This document shows positions 35,698 through 46,781 of a stretch of 64,000 nt of DNA, in pieces. Within the stretch, counting starts at the first letter, position 1; each line of letters opens with the position of its first letter. The notes beneath the pieces were generated by a model, which saw only the letters and a list, made by a program, of their open reading frames with translations, ran no database searches and was not told where the DNA came from. The stretch spans positions 15,983,081 through 16,047,080 of the forward strand of contig CP099848.1 of assembly GCA_030062745.1 (NCBI GenBank), given 5' to 3'. The DNA is from Capitulum mitella. Its lineage: Eukaryota > Arthropoda > Thecostraca > Pollicipedomorpha > Pollicipedidae. The position numbers and the translations under genes are program-made.

Positions 35698-36097
35698 GTT
35701 GTCAGTACTGAAGCATAATTATGAAGCTTGCCGACTATTACTTGGACTATTTGCCTTAACCATATTCTCTGCAGGCAGTGAGATTCACATTACCCTGGGG
35801 GGGGGCAGATTTGCGGTAATCTACCTTTCGGCCGACGCTTACGCGTAATTTTTGGAGACGCGGAAGTGGCAACACAAGTTGTGTGAACAATTTAGCCCAT
35901 TCAGGTATTTTTCTAAGCACTGGCCCCTACTGGATGTGTAAACTGACTTGGTTAGGTAACTCTTGAATTTTGATTCAGTTGACACATGTTTGCCTTCAGC
36001 CGATACGAGCTAACCAAACCAAAAAACAGGCAGATTGAACCTAACAAAAAATTAGTTTTACATGCCCTTCTAGGGCAATCCCTGCAACCATACAGTA

Positions 36098-36120
36098 GGT
36101 TTTAGGTTAGGTTAGGTTAA
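36098..36120 (+). repeat. Short interstitial TTAGG run
   Basis: taggttttaggttaggttaggtta holds three TTAGG units, the arthropod telomere repeat. Too short to be more than suggestive. Confidence 0.5.
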
Positions 36121-38362
36121 ATCATTTTTAACTTGGAGGACAGGCTACATTGTCCATGCGATTCGAGTTACCACTCCTGCGTTCCCGAAAAAAATATCAA
36201 CTGGCCAAAACACCTTTCGGCTGACACATTACTTTTTGTAGACGCAGAAGTGAGGACCCAAACTCAAACATGATATGAGCCTTTGCCACTTTTGCACCTT
36301 CGAAAAATATGCATTGGCCGAAAGGTGAAGATTACCAATTCTGCCCCCTCGCCTCCCCGCCCTTCCAGAGATCTCGAGATGCATTCGTCCAATGTTGATG
36401 GGATGAATGCCATTTAATATGTTTCAACGAGATCTCCAATTCCGGACCCCAAAAATTCAAAAATTGCGAAAATAGGGCATGGGGGCAAACAAACTACAAA
36501 ATCTGGGGATTTCTGAAAGGTCACTGCGGCCGTGATTACCAACCAATTTTCATGGGAATAACACGGTTCAGCCTGGAATGTCCAAGTCTTTTATATACCG
36601 AAGGCTGAAATTTAAAATAGAAAACCTTAGGCAGTTCCAGGGAGGTCAAGAAGGGTGATTTTTGAAATAAGAAATTTCCTTTGTTTTTGTTTGTTTTGGG
36701 TGATATAAACATCAGATGTACAACTAGCAAGCCAGTTTAAGTTTATATGTAGCGCAGAGGTAGATGCAGGTAAACAGAATGGGGAGGGCACCATAAGCAC
36801 AATAGTGTGCTCCCCCATTTTTTCAGTACCTGGGTGTGCGTTCGCCTGAAAATGTGTGTGCATACGCATTGTTTAGGATGTGTATGACTATATAAATGAG
36901 TCAGTGATCTTTATTTCTACTCAGAATGTCACGATAGTGAACCGCACAACTTTGCAGCTTCACGCACAGCACATTAACGCCGAAAACGGGGGCTTGGAAC
37001 CGCCTCTGCGGGACCGATTTTTTTTTAAATGTTGACAAAACACGTGTGTATCAATTCCATGAAATGCCAGAAAATCTTGTGGCGCTGCGGCAAACAGTGT
37101 GGGAGCGACAAGCAAAAAGACACGGGTAGCAGAATCTGCCCCCCCCCCCACAGGGAATAGGGTTAAATGAAGTGTTTTTAACCCGTCTCCGGCTGGGCTC
37201 AGAATGCCCTTTGCCCGGCCGGAGGGGGAGCGCGGATTTCCGCACCTCCCGGGATCTCGGCTCCCATATATCGCACGGAAAAAAGGAAAACACCGGCGGA
37301 AAGGTTTTGTCAAACCGAGACGAAAACACTCAAGAGTTTTGACCTCAGGTCAGTTTTGAGGCCACCAGACGCCATGAAAGGTCAAAACACGTCCTTGGAA
37401 TTAGGTAAATAGACACAATACCTTGTCCCTGAAAAGCTGAACTTAAGCGACATATACTAAACCGTAAGACAATAGCGAGTTCATTGATATCAATTTTGGC
37501 CTTTCACAGGGGTCAGGTCAGGCCACGTCATCGTTCCAAAATGCTCCACTTGTGAACGGCTAACATCCTCAGTTGCATCTTACTTATGACCATGTTTTTA
37601 TAGCTAATTTGTCTTTTCAAGGGTGCTGAAGAGGTACTAAAGCACCTTTTTTTAGTCTTTTATTTCACAATAATAAAATCCATATCAGTCATGTTTTTTT
37701 GAGTCCTTCGTCGTTTGGTATTAAAAAAACGTCAGGGGTATCAGGAATCTTACCTCCACGCACGCGCTCGTACACAAACTAATACACACACATAATTTCA
37801 AAGCAAAACAAGAAGTTCGCGAGACCGAAACGAGCTCTGAACGGAGACCATTATGTTCAGGGCGGATACTTCGAGAGGCATTGTTGATCAAACCCAGTCG
37901 ATAGATGTCCGCTGTTTGTCGCATTTTGCATGCGTCCGCTCCAGCGCCGGTTGTTCCCGCTCCGTCGGCGCCGCGGGCAATGAACAGGAATTCGTTGGTT
38001 TGAACATTGTGGCTAACACAGTGGTAGAATACCCGCCGCGGCTGTTGTCCCGGCGCCGCTGACTCTACAACGGCTGGTGAGGGCAGTGGGCAGCTAGCGG
38101 AGTGTTTTGGGTAAGCGCTTGTTTCTTCCCTTTGTATATGGAATGCGTTTTACAACCACAAAGCAGCATAAAAGACTTAAAACCCGCGTTCGCTTGGTTT
38201 TCACTGCATTTAAAAAAGTAACGGAATAACGGAGTAACGGTAACTTCCGTTACTTTTTAAGGCAGAGTAACGGAGTAACGAGTAACGGACTGGCTTTTTT
38301 GAGTAACGGAGCAACGAGTAACGAAGTTACATTTTTTAGTAACGATGCCCACCTATGTATAT

Positions 38363-38551
38363 ATCATGGGTGTCGGTTTGTATTCTTTTGAGGGGATTTT
38401 GGCCCACCCAATGTTGGTTTTGGTCCACCCAATATTTTCTACCGGTTTTGAAGGTAAATGAGTAGTAGTAGCGAAAAATCGGCCGCAATAGATAAGAGAT
38501 AGGCAGAGAGCAGATAATGAAGCCCGAATCTAAAGTATTTTCTATATATGT

Positions 38552-38592
<41 letters not shown>
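38363..38592 (+). repeat. Flanking repeat E, right copy, ending in (TA)n
   Basis: Direct-orientation partner of 34455-34676; the pair exactly brackets the hAT-like element. Confidence 0.85.
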
Positions 38593-38595
<3 letters not shown>

Positions 38596-38597
<2 letters not shown>

Positions 38598-39025
38598 AGA
38601 CAGGGCAGCACCGCCCAACGGGGAGCACCGCCCATGCCGATATCAGACGAATTTTAAACCGTAGATAATTAGCTGACTGCCTTTTCGTGTCTGTTTTCTC
38701 CCACAAGCAGACGAGGAAAGGGTAAAAGGGAATATTTCTTGTCTTTCGTAAGTTATTAGCGGGTATTGACATTTTTGGGTGGTTTTCCAAGCTTTTTTCA
38801 ACTTTGATCACTTGTGGTAGCTAACCCGGACTATGACAATTACTTATCTGAACGTAAAATGGAGCTTCAGTGTGCTGACATTAAAAAAAAAACTCGCCCT
38901 ATTTTTGATGGGCGATTGACTTCATGACGCAACACGGTTTCAACCAAACAGCTGGATTATGGGGAGCACCGCCAGAGGCGGGCGGTGCTCCCCATGGATG
39001 GTCTGTGCTTCCCATACAGGAAATG
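38596..39025. mobile_element. GCACCGCC-bearing element end(s)
   Basis: GGGGAGCACCGCC occurs at about 38619 and 38959, and its complement GGCGGTGCTCCCC at about 38981. These look like terminal or subterminal repeats of the pogo-like element that follows, or of a short derivative. No matching right end was found past 40560. Confidence 0.45.
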
Positions 39026-39593
39026 CTATCAAATATTTTGATAGTGATATGGTTCAAATATGCCAAACTATTCCCCAATGTTGGTTTCTTTTTAAAATAA
39101 CTTCAAACTTACCGTAGCAGAACTAGCATATTTCTATCAACAATCAATCTTCGAAGGGGGATGAAGAGGTATCAAATTGAGCAGTTCAACTCAGTCTTTC
39201 GAATGACGGTTTCATTATGTGCCTAAACGGCAAAGTTCTGTTCGAAATCTTAACCATGTCTCGGAGACGTTTGGAGACGGTGAAGTTCATCATTTTAACT
39301 GGTGTCATACAGGGACAGGGTCAAATGCAGGAATGGGTTTTCCAATGAGGTTAAATGGCCTTGTTTGATCTTTCTGTCCAATTTTCATGTGTCTCATAGG
39401 ATTTCGCGTTTTTGTGGACCGCTGGAGGAGGGGGAGCATACCCCCCTCATCATCCCTCTAGATCCGCCACTCAAGGTTACCACGACTAACCGCCCTTGCA
39501 AGCTCCTTAGCATTTGTGATCCCTGTTCGCTTCCTTCTTCCTTTTCGCTGTTATTTCAGATGCCTGCCTCAGGCAAAGCCATGGTGAGAAATT

Positions 39594-40560
39594 TTGAAAC
39601 AATATCACACTGAGGAAACGAGTCCGGAGAACATGGCCAAGGCGATCAGGAGTGTCAAAGAAAACGGCATGAGCGTACACATGGCCGGTAAACGATACGC
39701 CAGCCCAAGATCTTCCCTCCGCGGTCGCCTGAAGGAATCTTGTCCCCTGGGTGCCGATGCGCCACCGTGCCTAAGACGAGCTCCGGTTTTCTGGCCAGAC
39801 TTCGAAGATGAGCTCGTGCAAAGGATACTTCATCTCTCCGATATGTTTACGGGGTAACACTGGGAAAACTTGCCTCTGTGCCATTTGAACTCCCTAAAGC
39901 CCAACGTATTACGCACAACTTCAATAAGAAGAACCGGACTGGCATGCAGGCCCTAAATGGGTAACGAACTTTCTGCGGAGACATCCTGAGATCTCACTAC
40001 GGAAAGCCGAAGGACATAGCCTGGCAAGGCTGGAGGCAAGGCTGTTCTCAAGCAAGCATCTTGGATGAACAAGGCCAGTCTCAAGCAGTTCTACAACAAT
40101 ATTGCAAAAGTCTTCGGGACTCACGGGCCGTATCCGCCCCTCAGCGTGTTCAATGTGGACGAAACGGGTTCGATGTCAGTCATCGCCAGCACCGAAAGTT
40201 CTCGCAAGAAAAGGTTCCAAACATGTTGGCCACGTGACCTCAGCTGAGCGAGGAAAACTGACGACGATCATCGGATGCGTCAGCGCTTCTGGTGTCGCGA
40301 TCCCGCCGATGATGATGTTCGGCGGGCGCAAGAGGACGTCACCAGACCACTTTCGGGAGGCGCCTTTGGGTACGGAGGGTGGAGTGAGTGATAATGGGTG
40401 GATGAACACCAGCCTGTTCATTCAGAGGATGGGTCATTTCATAAACAAGTCGGACCATCCCAGACCAAACAAGTAATGTTGATCATGGATAACAAGGCAA
40501 CTTACAAGGCAGTCCGTACTATTGTGTCTCGCAATGAAATGGTGGGGCGTATGGCTTAGT
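39594..40560 (+). pseudogene. Pogo/Tigger-type transposase relic
   Basis: It starts with a psq-type helix-turn-helix: MAKAIRSVKENGMSV, then AGKRYASPRSSLRGRLKES. After a stop and frame changes come the FNVDETG motif with the first catalytic Asp, TSAERGKLTTIIGCV, GVAIPPMMMFGGRK and DNGWMNTSLFIQRMGHFI. After another frame change comes VMLIMDNKATY with the second Asp. The third acidic residue is not seen. This order is that of Tc1-mariner superfamily pogo/jerky-like transposases. It is inactive. Confidence 0.8.
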
Positions 40561-41380
40561 TATTCGTTCAACGTCCTGAGGAATTGTCAGCCGAAATGCC
40601 ACTACTGGCCATGGTATTGTTCGCTATGGTTTATCGAGCCTTACAGAAGCGTAGCAGATAATTCGTCGAAGTGGAAAACTTTGACCTAGATCTACTATGT
40701 GAACAGCACATCTTGTATATTAATGTGCAGTTCATTGGCATAAAAAATAATATGGAAATGACCTATGTGCTAGCTGAAACATATGATTGTACGCTAACTC
40801 ACTGCAACACCATTTACCAACAAAGAGCGTTACGGCCGTGGCGTAACCGCTCATTTAATTACCCTCAGTCTAACTCAGTTTAACTCAGAACCGCTCAGTT
40901 TCATTAGCATGCTTTTCGAAGTGAAGGCTCTCGGCATACAGCCAAGCTGGCAACGAAATGTGTGCAGCCTGTATGTTAACGTGTCGTTGATTGACATAAA
41001 AGCTCGCAGGGAACTGGGCTGTTCTGCTGGCTGAAACCAGGATCTCTTTTAGCATGTTAACGGCGTGTCCAAATGGACACTCAGTGCACCAAAATGGACA
41101 TCCAGTAACGCAAAATTGACACCCATTCACAAGGGGCTCGGGAGGCAGATATTAACAACGATTTGCCAATCATGACCCCAACAAGTTTTTAAACCATTTG
41201 AGGCCGGCTAAAATCTTTTAAATTACATCCATTTGAAGATGCGCTCGGCTTTCTAAACTTTGTAGTCATGCTGACGAAGCAATTTAGGGACTTACGGTTG
41301 CCAAGCATATTTACTGCGGATTGATACGTGAATGTGTATTTACTAATGAACAGGAGTGCACCATAATTACTCAAAAAAAT
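40561..41380. other. Nothing recognised
   Basis: No supported feature, though ccaaatggacactcagtgcaccaaaatggacatccagt at about 41067-41105 is a short internal repeat. Confidence 0.4.
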
Positions 41381-41384
41381 AAAA

Positions 41385-41632
41385 AAACTTTCTTTTCTAA
41401 CAAAACAAATTTTTAAAATTTTTTTTAAAAAAAAAAAAAAAAATTTTTTTTTCCATTTTTTTTAAAAAAAAAAAAAAGGGGGTTAACCTTTTTTTTAAAA
41501 AAACCCGCCCCAATCCCAAAAAATTTTTCCCCCCCCCCCCTTTTCCCTAAAAAAAAACTTTCCCCCCAAAAACTTTAACCACACCAAAATTTTTTTTTTT
41601 TTATTAAAAAAAAAAAAAAAAAATTTAAATTC
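41385..41632. other. Homopolymer-run patch, probably low-quality sequence
   Basis: About 245 bases made of long runs of A, T, C and G in stepwise order. This is unlike any normal repeat here and typical of damaged base calls in an assembly. Confidence 0.6.
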
Positions 41633-41695
41633 GTATTTCAAATAGAAACGCCGCTTACGTCGCAAGAAGAGCGTATGTAATGGTTCCATGCCATC

Positions 41696-41759
41696 AACAT
41701 CTGTTCACTGAACAGATGTTCGAGAAACTGTAAGATGTTGAACATCTTACAGTTTCTCG
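41696..41759. repeat. Two adjacent perfect palindromes
   Basis: 41696-41720 has 12 bp arms (AACATCTGTTCA) around one base. 41721-41759 has 19 bp arms (CGAGAAACTGTAAGATGTT) around one base. Confidence 0.95.
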
Positions 41760-43370
41760 TTCAAGTAACGCAACTACAGTGACATCATTCTGAAATACAG
41801 CTTAACAATGGCGCACAGCTACGATTACAACTAACGTTATCTGTTTTTGTGTATGCCCCTCTTTAGCTTAGGAACAATGCTCTTCTGCTTGTATGATGAT
41901 ATATTAACATACAGGTGGCTACATAGAGGTGGCTACAGAAATAATGGACTAGTTCTTACATGCTCCAGAGCATAAGATCGTGTAACTGTTAAATTGCAGA
42001 AGTGAAGGGTTCTTCGTTTTCGCTTAACAGAAAACGAAAAGTACCTCCAGACTTCCAGATTTTCACCTCCGCGTCTGACGAGCGGGGGAGTGCCTATCAG
42101 ATAATATTGCGAAAGATAATATTACTTGCCAGCTTCGCTGCCGCCGTAGTAGTTCCGTACAAGAAAAACCCATGCCTTTGTAGAACTTTGCTGAAACCCA
42201 TGCCTTTATAGCGAAATTGTTTTGAAATTGACCAGTTCTTGTATTAAGTTACTGCTTTTTACTGGTGAAGGACAGGTCATCGATACGTGAAATATCCTTA
42301 TCATCTTTTATGACGTGGCTGGTACCAAGAAACTATGTTTCGTTACCACAGCGTTATGATTACCGAGAGAGGCAAAATTAGTTTGCAGTACTGAAATCAG
42401 CCCCAAAATTCGTCGTAAGAACGTTTTCAATGTATTTTGAGGTCAAATAAGATCAGTGACTTCTACCACTTGATCTTAAGAAAGTCACTTAACTTTCGAA
42501 GCTCGATATGTTGCCAGGAGTATGCCAAACGGCTCGGTGTAAAGAAAACCCGACCCTTCCGGCCAAACTCCTGAGAAATATGCCAAAACTCCAAAGAAGT
42601 AAACGATGGTGAACTCATGCTTGTTGATAACATTCTCCACCATCCTCCAAAGTGTTACCTTCGGAAACTACCCCAGATTGTTCGAGTTCACAAAAACGCG
42701 AAGTTCGGTCCGGCACACCGGTGTTTTCATCGACTCCTGTTGGGCGCGTCTCTGCCAGTACGGCCTTCCCCTGTCCAGGGAAGTGGTACGCTTGGTTGCG
42801 GTGTGTGGGGTTGACGTACGATTGCCAACCACAGACATGTTCCCATCATCCTGTGAAATCGCAGTCCTGGCGGTGCCGGTGGCCGGGAGGTGAAGTGGGC
42901 TGCATAACCTTGTCTGAACGCATATTTGTGTGCTGGGCTTAAATCTATTCTTTGCCGCATCTCCATTTTCCAATGATGACGAGCCACTTGCCTGAACACT
43001 CATAAGCGTAACGTTCTCGGCAGTATATAATCATACAGGCATGAGTAAAACAGGCGTCCACAGGGCAATGGTTTTCCGTCTTATCAGCGCAATATCAAAG
43101 CAAGTCCACTACGACACCGTATTATGTTTTTTTTGCAGGGACCGAGGAATGTGATTACCAATATGACATATCAATGCCTTCGTTGTATCAATGCCAAATT
43201 AATAATAACAGTTGGCTTACAAAGGTGGCATAAAATGGACGGGCTGGATAATTGTGGCTGGCTGATTCCTGACCGATATCACCAACGAAGGTCCTTGAAA
43301 CCCGGTTACCTGGTTGGAAAGTTTCATGGCTCGCCAGTTTACATATATGAATATATGTTTGCATTATGTA
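41760..43370. other. Intergenic, nothing recognised
   Basis: Open frames of 90-110 codons near 42600-43000 overlap in several frames on both strands and show no domain. Confidence 0.4.
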
Positions 43371-43375
43371 TGCAT

Positions 43376-43490
43376 GTAGAGCTGGCAAGACCGGTTCAAG
43401 GTCACCCCATCGCTCGATACTTGGCCCGCAGGTCAGCCGGCAATTGTCCAGCATGGGGTCAAGCCGACTACCACACGGTCATGTCGCACC
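43376..43490 (+). repeat. tRNA-derived SINE, copy 3 (truncated)
   Basis: The B-box region accggttcaaggtcacc is followed by cgctcgatacttggcccgcaggtcagccggc and a body ending actaccacacggtcatgtcg. Parallel to copies 1 and 2; the A box is lost. Confidence 0.7.
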
Positions 43491-43978
43491 CTCAGTGGAA
43501 CGTTTGTTACCAAATGCATGTTAAAACAAGTGTTTGGTGCACCAATCAAAATTGTGAGGCGTAGCTTAAGTAGCTATACCGTCTCGTTAATTTGTAGCGT
43601 TATTTCGTACCCATCTGTGCAGACGGCGAGCGACATCATCCGTATGATATGAACAATATTTATAGTTAATTCCAAACTGGTCAGTTAAGTGATCGAAGAA
43701 GTTTTAGTTTGAATGGAACTCTTGATAGCATGAAATGATATCACGACATAGCAAAATATCGGTGTAAACAGCAACCTTTCACATTGCCTTATATCTTCTT
43801 CCATATATCTATATATATCTTACGTCTTATGTCTTCGGCAGATCATCACAACAGCCGAATCATCATGCCGATGTTTGTGGCAGTCGAGCCCTTTGTCTGT
43901 CTGTCTGTCGTTCAGTCCTTCCCAGGCCGAGCTGTGTATCCATTGCTGTTTCATCTGACGACAGTCACGTTTAGCCAC

Positions 43979-44020
43979 TGTCTAGCCACTGCAGCCATAA
44001 ACAGCTGCAGTGGCTAGACA
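43979..44020. repeat. Perfect 17 bp inverted repeat
   Basis: TGTCTAGCCACTGCAGC and its complement surround the loop cataaaca. Confidence 0.95.
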
Positions 44021-44043
44021 TAGTTATCAACGAAAAGGTGTTT

Positions 44044-44150
44044 GGTTGTTATGAGTCTGGACGCACAGCCTCTTGCGCCCAAGCGTCCGTTCCTCGAGTC
44101 AAGTCTTGGGTTTCGTCAGGCGTCTGTCTGAAGCATAAGCTGCAAGACAC
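44044..44150 (-). repeat. Dispersed repeat family D, inverted copy
   Basis: Complement of the family: agcctcttgcgcccaagcg, gtcaagtcttgggt and cgtcaggcgtctgtc. Confidence 0.7.
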
Positions 44151-44609
44151 ACGCACGGCTACTCGTGTCGCATGTTGCGACTATGCAAATGGAGTTAAAA
44201 CCTGCACAAAAGTGGACTTCCTTACGTACGATTTTCCGAAAAACCTCTGCCAGTACCTTCGGTAGCGGCAAATTTGGATACGCAGTGATGATTTGTCGAA
44301 ATAGGCTGCAGCCGAAACCCATAATTTCACGCGCACCGTCTGCGGTGTTATTCGCCGACAATGGGCTGTACGGCAGGGCAAAGCCAGCCGTGCCAGCGGA
44401 GCCAAAGAAAATTATTTGGAGTTCGTATGACAATGTAACAAAACACCCTTAATCCGCTTCAATTTAAAAGTTACGCGCCTAGATCTTGCTACATACTAGT
44501 GAATGAAAGTATGAGAGATTTATCACCTCTGGCACGAGACAAAAAGAGGGTGACGACATCACTTTTCCGGTTGCTGCTTTGATTTGAGGCAGCGTGTTGT
44601 CATCACTGT

Positions 44610-44810
44610 TCTGGCACCGGCAAGCCGCTCCGTCCTGCAAGCCGCTGGACGCGCCACCCGGCCGTCCGCCCGACACGCAGGCCCCGGCGCCCCGTTGTCC
44701 CCTACCGTGACCTTGGTGCGACCGGGTCCCGAGACGCAGGACGCGATTACCGCTGAGCCGGGTGGCGCGTCCAGCGGCTGGTCGGACAGGCCGACCTGCC
44801 GGGATCACAT
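44610..44810. repeat. Fold-back element, about 200 bp
   Basis: Perfect 22 bp inverted repeat (44641-44662 and 44757-44778, GCCGCTGGACGCGCCACC...). The arms continue imperfectly outwards (ccggcaagccgctccgtcc against ggtcggacaggccgacctgccgg). GC-rich, unlike its surroundings. Confidence 0.75.
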
Positions 44811-45017
44811 CACCCACCATTCTGTTCCCTTGCTTGTTGCCATAAGCAAGTGGTGATTTGCGAGCTGGCACATGCAATATGATGCTGTCTCAAAGCGAGA
44901 GACAATTTGGGTCAGTTCTTTCCAGTCAACACTCAGAGTCAGTGTTAAATTTCAGAGGAGTTGGGGGGCACTTACCCCCTGTCCCTACTTTCCACACCCT
45001 TGAGACTGTGCAGGAGT

Positions 45018-45155
45018 GCAACCAGGATTTTCTTCGGGGGGGGGGGGGGGGGGCAGAGCTAAATGTGAACTGAAATCATGTGAAAACCACCTGCCGGGAA
45101 TACTATATGTAATGGTTTGTGGGCCTAAGGGGGGGGGGCCCCCTTGGCTGCGCCT
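45018..45155. repeat. Dispersed repeat, partner of 1-140
   Basis: Shows accaggattttcttcgggggg, then agctaaatgtgaactgaaatcat, ctgccgggaa, gtaatggttt and ggctgcgcctg. Confidence 0.6.
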
Positions 45156-45864
45156 GTGAGACTGCATGCAGTTTGAAAGCGCTTTTCTGTCTGCGACCAT
45201 TCAGTGATATGACATGGTTTTGTGAACCCTTGTGGTGCTGTGTGGTACATTTTAACAAGATGCTTTTGGCACCGACAGGATGTAAAATCAAGCTATCAAG
45301 CTATAAGCTATTTTGCATTGTATGCTGCCCGGATGTTTTCGGTTGAAACTGGTCATGGGTGACCACCATGATCACAGCGTTGACCTCAGTCTTCCCCAGG
45401 CATTCTCTGCCTCATAAAAGGCGGCCAACGCCGGTTCGCAAAAGACGAGATGGTCCTAGCGCTGTCTGAGCCTGACTGGTGTTGCGTCTGGCAGTCCCTA
45501 AGATCACCAGTGTGGGAATAGAGTACCGTGCAGTGGTTTTTAACAGATGTTTGAAGTCATCGGCTACTTTAGACAGGCGCGGAGATCCCACGGTCTTCGT
45601 TTCGCTGGTTTCCTCGGATGATGTCGACGGTGTTCCGTGAGACTGCAGCGGATGAGAGAATGAACGTATATCGAGTGGGCTGAATTTGAAACTGCGTAGC
45701 TGAACGATTTGTGTAAAGTCGGTTGAAGTGTTTGCAGTACCCAGCGGGAATTTTTGGCCATCATCAACTTTTCCTATGATCTCCTTTTCAGCAGTTTCCG
45801 AACACTCACGTACCAGAGTTGCGCTAAAAAATCTTTAAATTAAAACTGACTGCATTACAGAAAC
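45156..45864. other. Intergenic, downstream of PWWP2
   Basis: No supported feature. Confidence 0.4.
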
Positions 45865-46637
45865 GTGGACAGCCATATGAATTTATTTATGCATCATCCA
45901 CTAGTAGGAAAATTGCACCCAAACACTGCCTCGGGCCGCGGAATGCGACAATCCGCGCGGAATGCCTCCTACCGGGCGCAGCAACGTCAGATCCATCAGC
46001 TGGTGAGGCCAGCGACACCGGGCCCTGCCTCAGACCCTTCGGTCCGGCAGTGGGTCCCGGCGAGCCTGCCACGAGCGACGTTCGTTCGTGTGGGCTCACA
46101 TGCCACTCGGTCTGGCGGGGGCGCCAGCGGGTTAGAAAGCAGAGCAGTAGAAAGAAACAGGGGCAGAGGACAACAGGGAGTGAAGAACGAGAGGAACGCA
46201 AGGTGGCGCGGAGACCGAGCTCCGGTTACAGATTGGACCACCTCACTGGGCGGCTCCAGCCGGGGCGCCGCGCTCCACACGGTAGCCAGTCACGGAATCC
46301 GTCACGGAGCCGCGTCAAGTGCGGCGTCATGGAGCCGCCATACGGAATGTCGCGGGCGAGACGGCCCGGCGGCAGGCCCGACAAGACTAGAGACGATCCA
46401 GACCGGGCGGCGCAGGCCGAACGAGATGTCGTCCGCACGTGGCTGCACGCGCTCCGGGCGGCGGGCGGCTGCTGCGACTGTCCGCGGGCGCCGTCCGGCT
46501 GCGCCGAGCGCCGGCGCGCCACTTCACGGCAGCACCTCGTCTGATACGGGTAGATCGGGTCGGCCAGCCGAGCTGCCGCGGCGGCGCAATCCGTCTTTGG
46601 CAGCGCGCGGCGGCCGCCAGCTCGGCGCCGGCCACCT
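45865..46637 (-). other. PWWP2 3' untranslated region
   Basis: A GC-rich stretch between the stop codon and a canonical AATAAA. Its open frames overlap on both strands and lack domains. The extent is inferred from the poly(A) signal. Confidence 0.55.
45882..45887 (-). terminator. Poly(A) signal AATAAA for PWWP2
   Basis: Plus-strand TTTATT. It is the first such hexamer that I found about 750 bases after the stop. Confidence 0.5.
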
Positions 46638-46781
46638 CTAGGAGGCCACGTCCACCTCGCGCGGCGAGCCGGCCAGCGCCAGCGGCGGCTGCGGCGCGGC
46701 CGGCCGCGGCCGCTGCGCCTCCAGCGTCGCCTGCCGGATCGCCTCCCGGTATGGGCCGCGCCGCTTGCGGTTGACGCGACT
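46638..46781 (-). CDS. PWWP2A: PWWP2 coding exon 5 (terminal)
   Basis: 47 codons and stop TAG after acceptor ttttcag. SRVNRKRRGPYREAIRQA matches the C-terminal helix of the PWWP2 domain (F.KKRKG.YR.AI..A). A Pro/Ala tail ends SPREVDVAS. Confidence 0.95.
   Translation of the reverse strand, partial: SRVNRKRRGPYREAIRQATLEAQRPRPAAPQPPLALAGSPREVDVAS

Larger units (their letters stand above)
34680..38356. mobile_element. hAT-like DNA transposon remnant
   Basis: The terminal inverted repeat (T)AGGTGGGCA at 34680-34689 is mirrored by TGCCCACCT(A) at 38347-38356. Both ends carry dense subterminal copies of CCGTTACTCCGTTACT in opposite senses (34693-34853 and 38216-38345). A BED-finger fragment lies at 35428-35697; no hAT catalytic domain was found. 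Target-site duplications are not clear, partly because the left flank is a TA microsatellite. Other sequence inside, such as the GC-rich part at 36990-37260 and 37930-38080, is unassigned and may be nested insertions. Confidence 0.65.

Noticed and set aside
34680..38356. LTR retrotransposon with repeat E as its LTRs
   Set aside because: Repeat E lies outside the hAT-type terminal repeats, and there is no gag, protease or integrase between the copies.
45865..46641. 258-codon plus-strand frame
   Set aside because: It is antisense to the PWWP2 3' untranslated region and last exon, GC-rich and has no domain.
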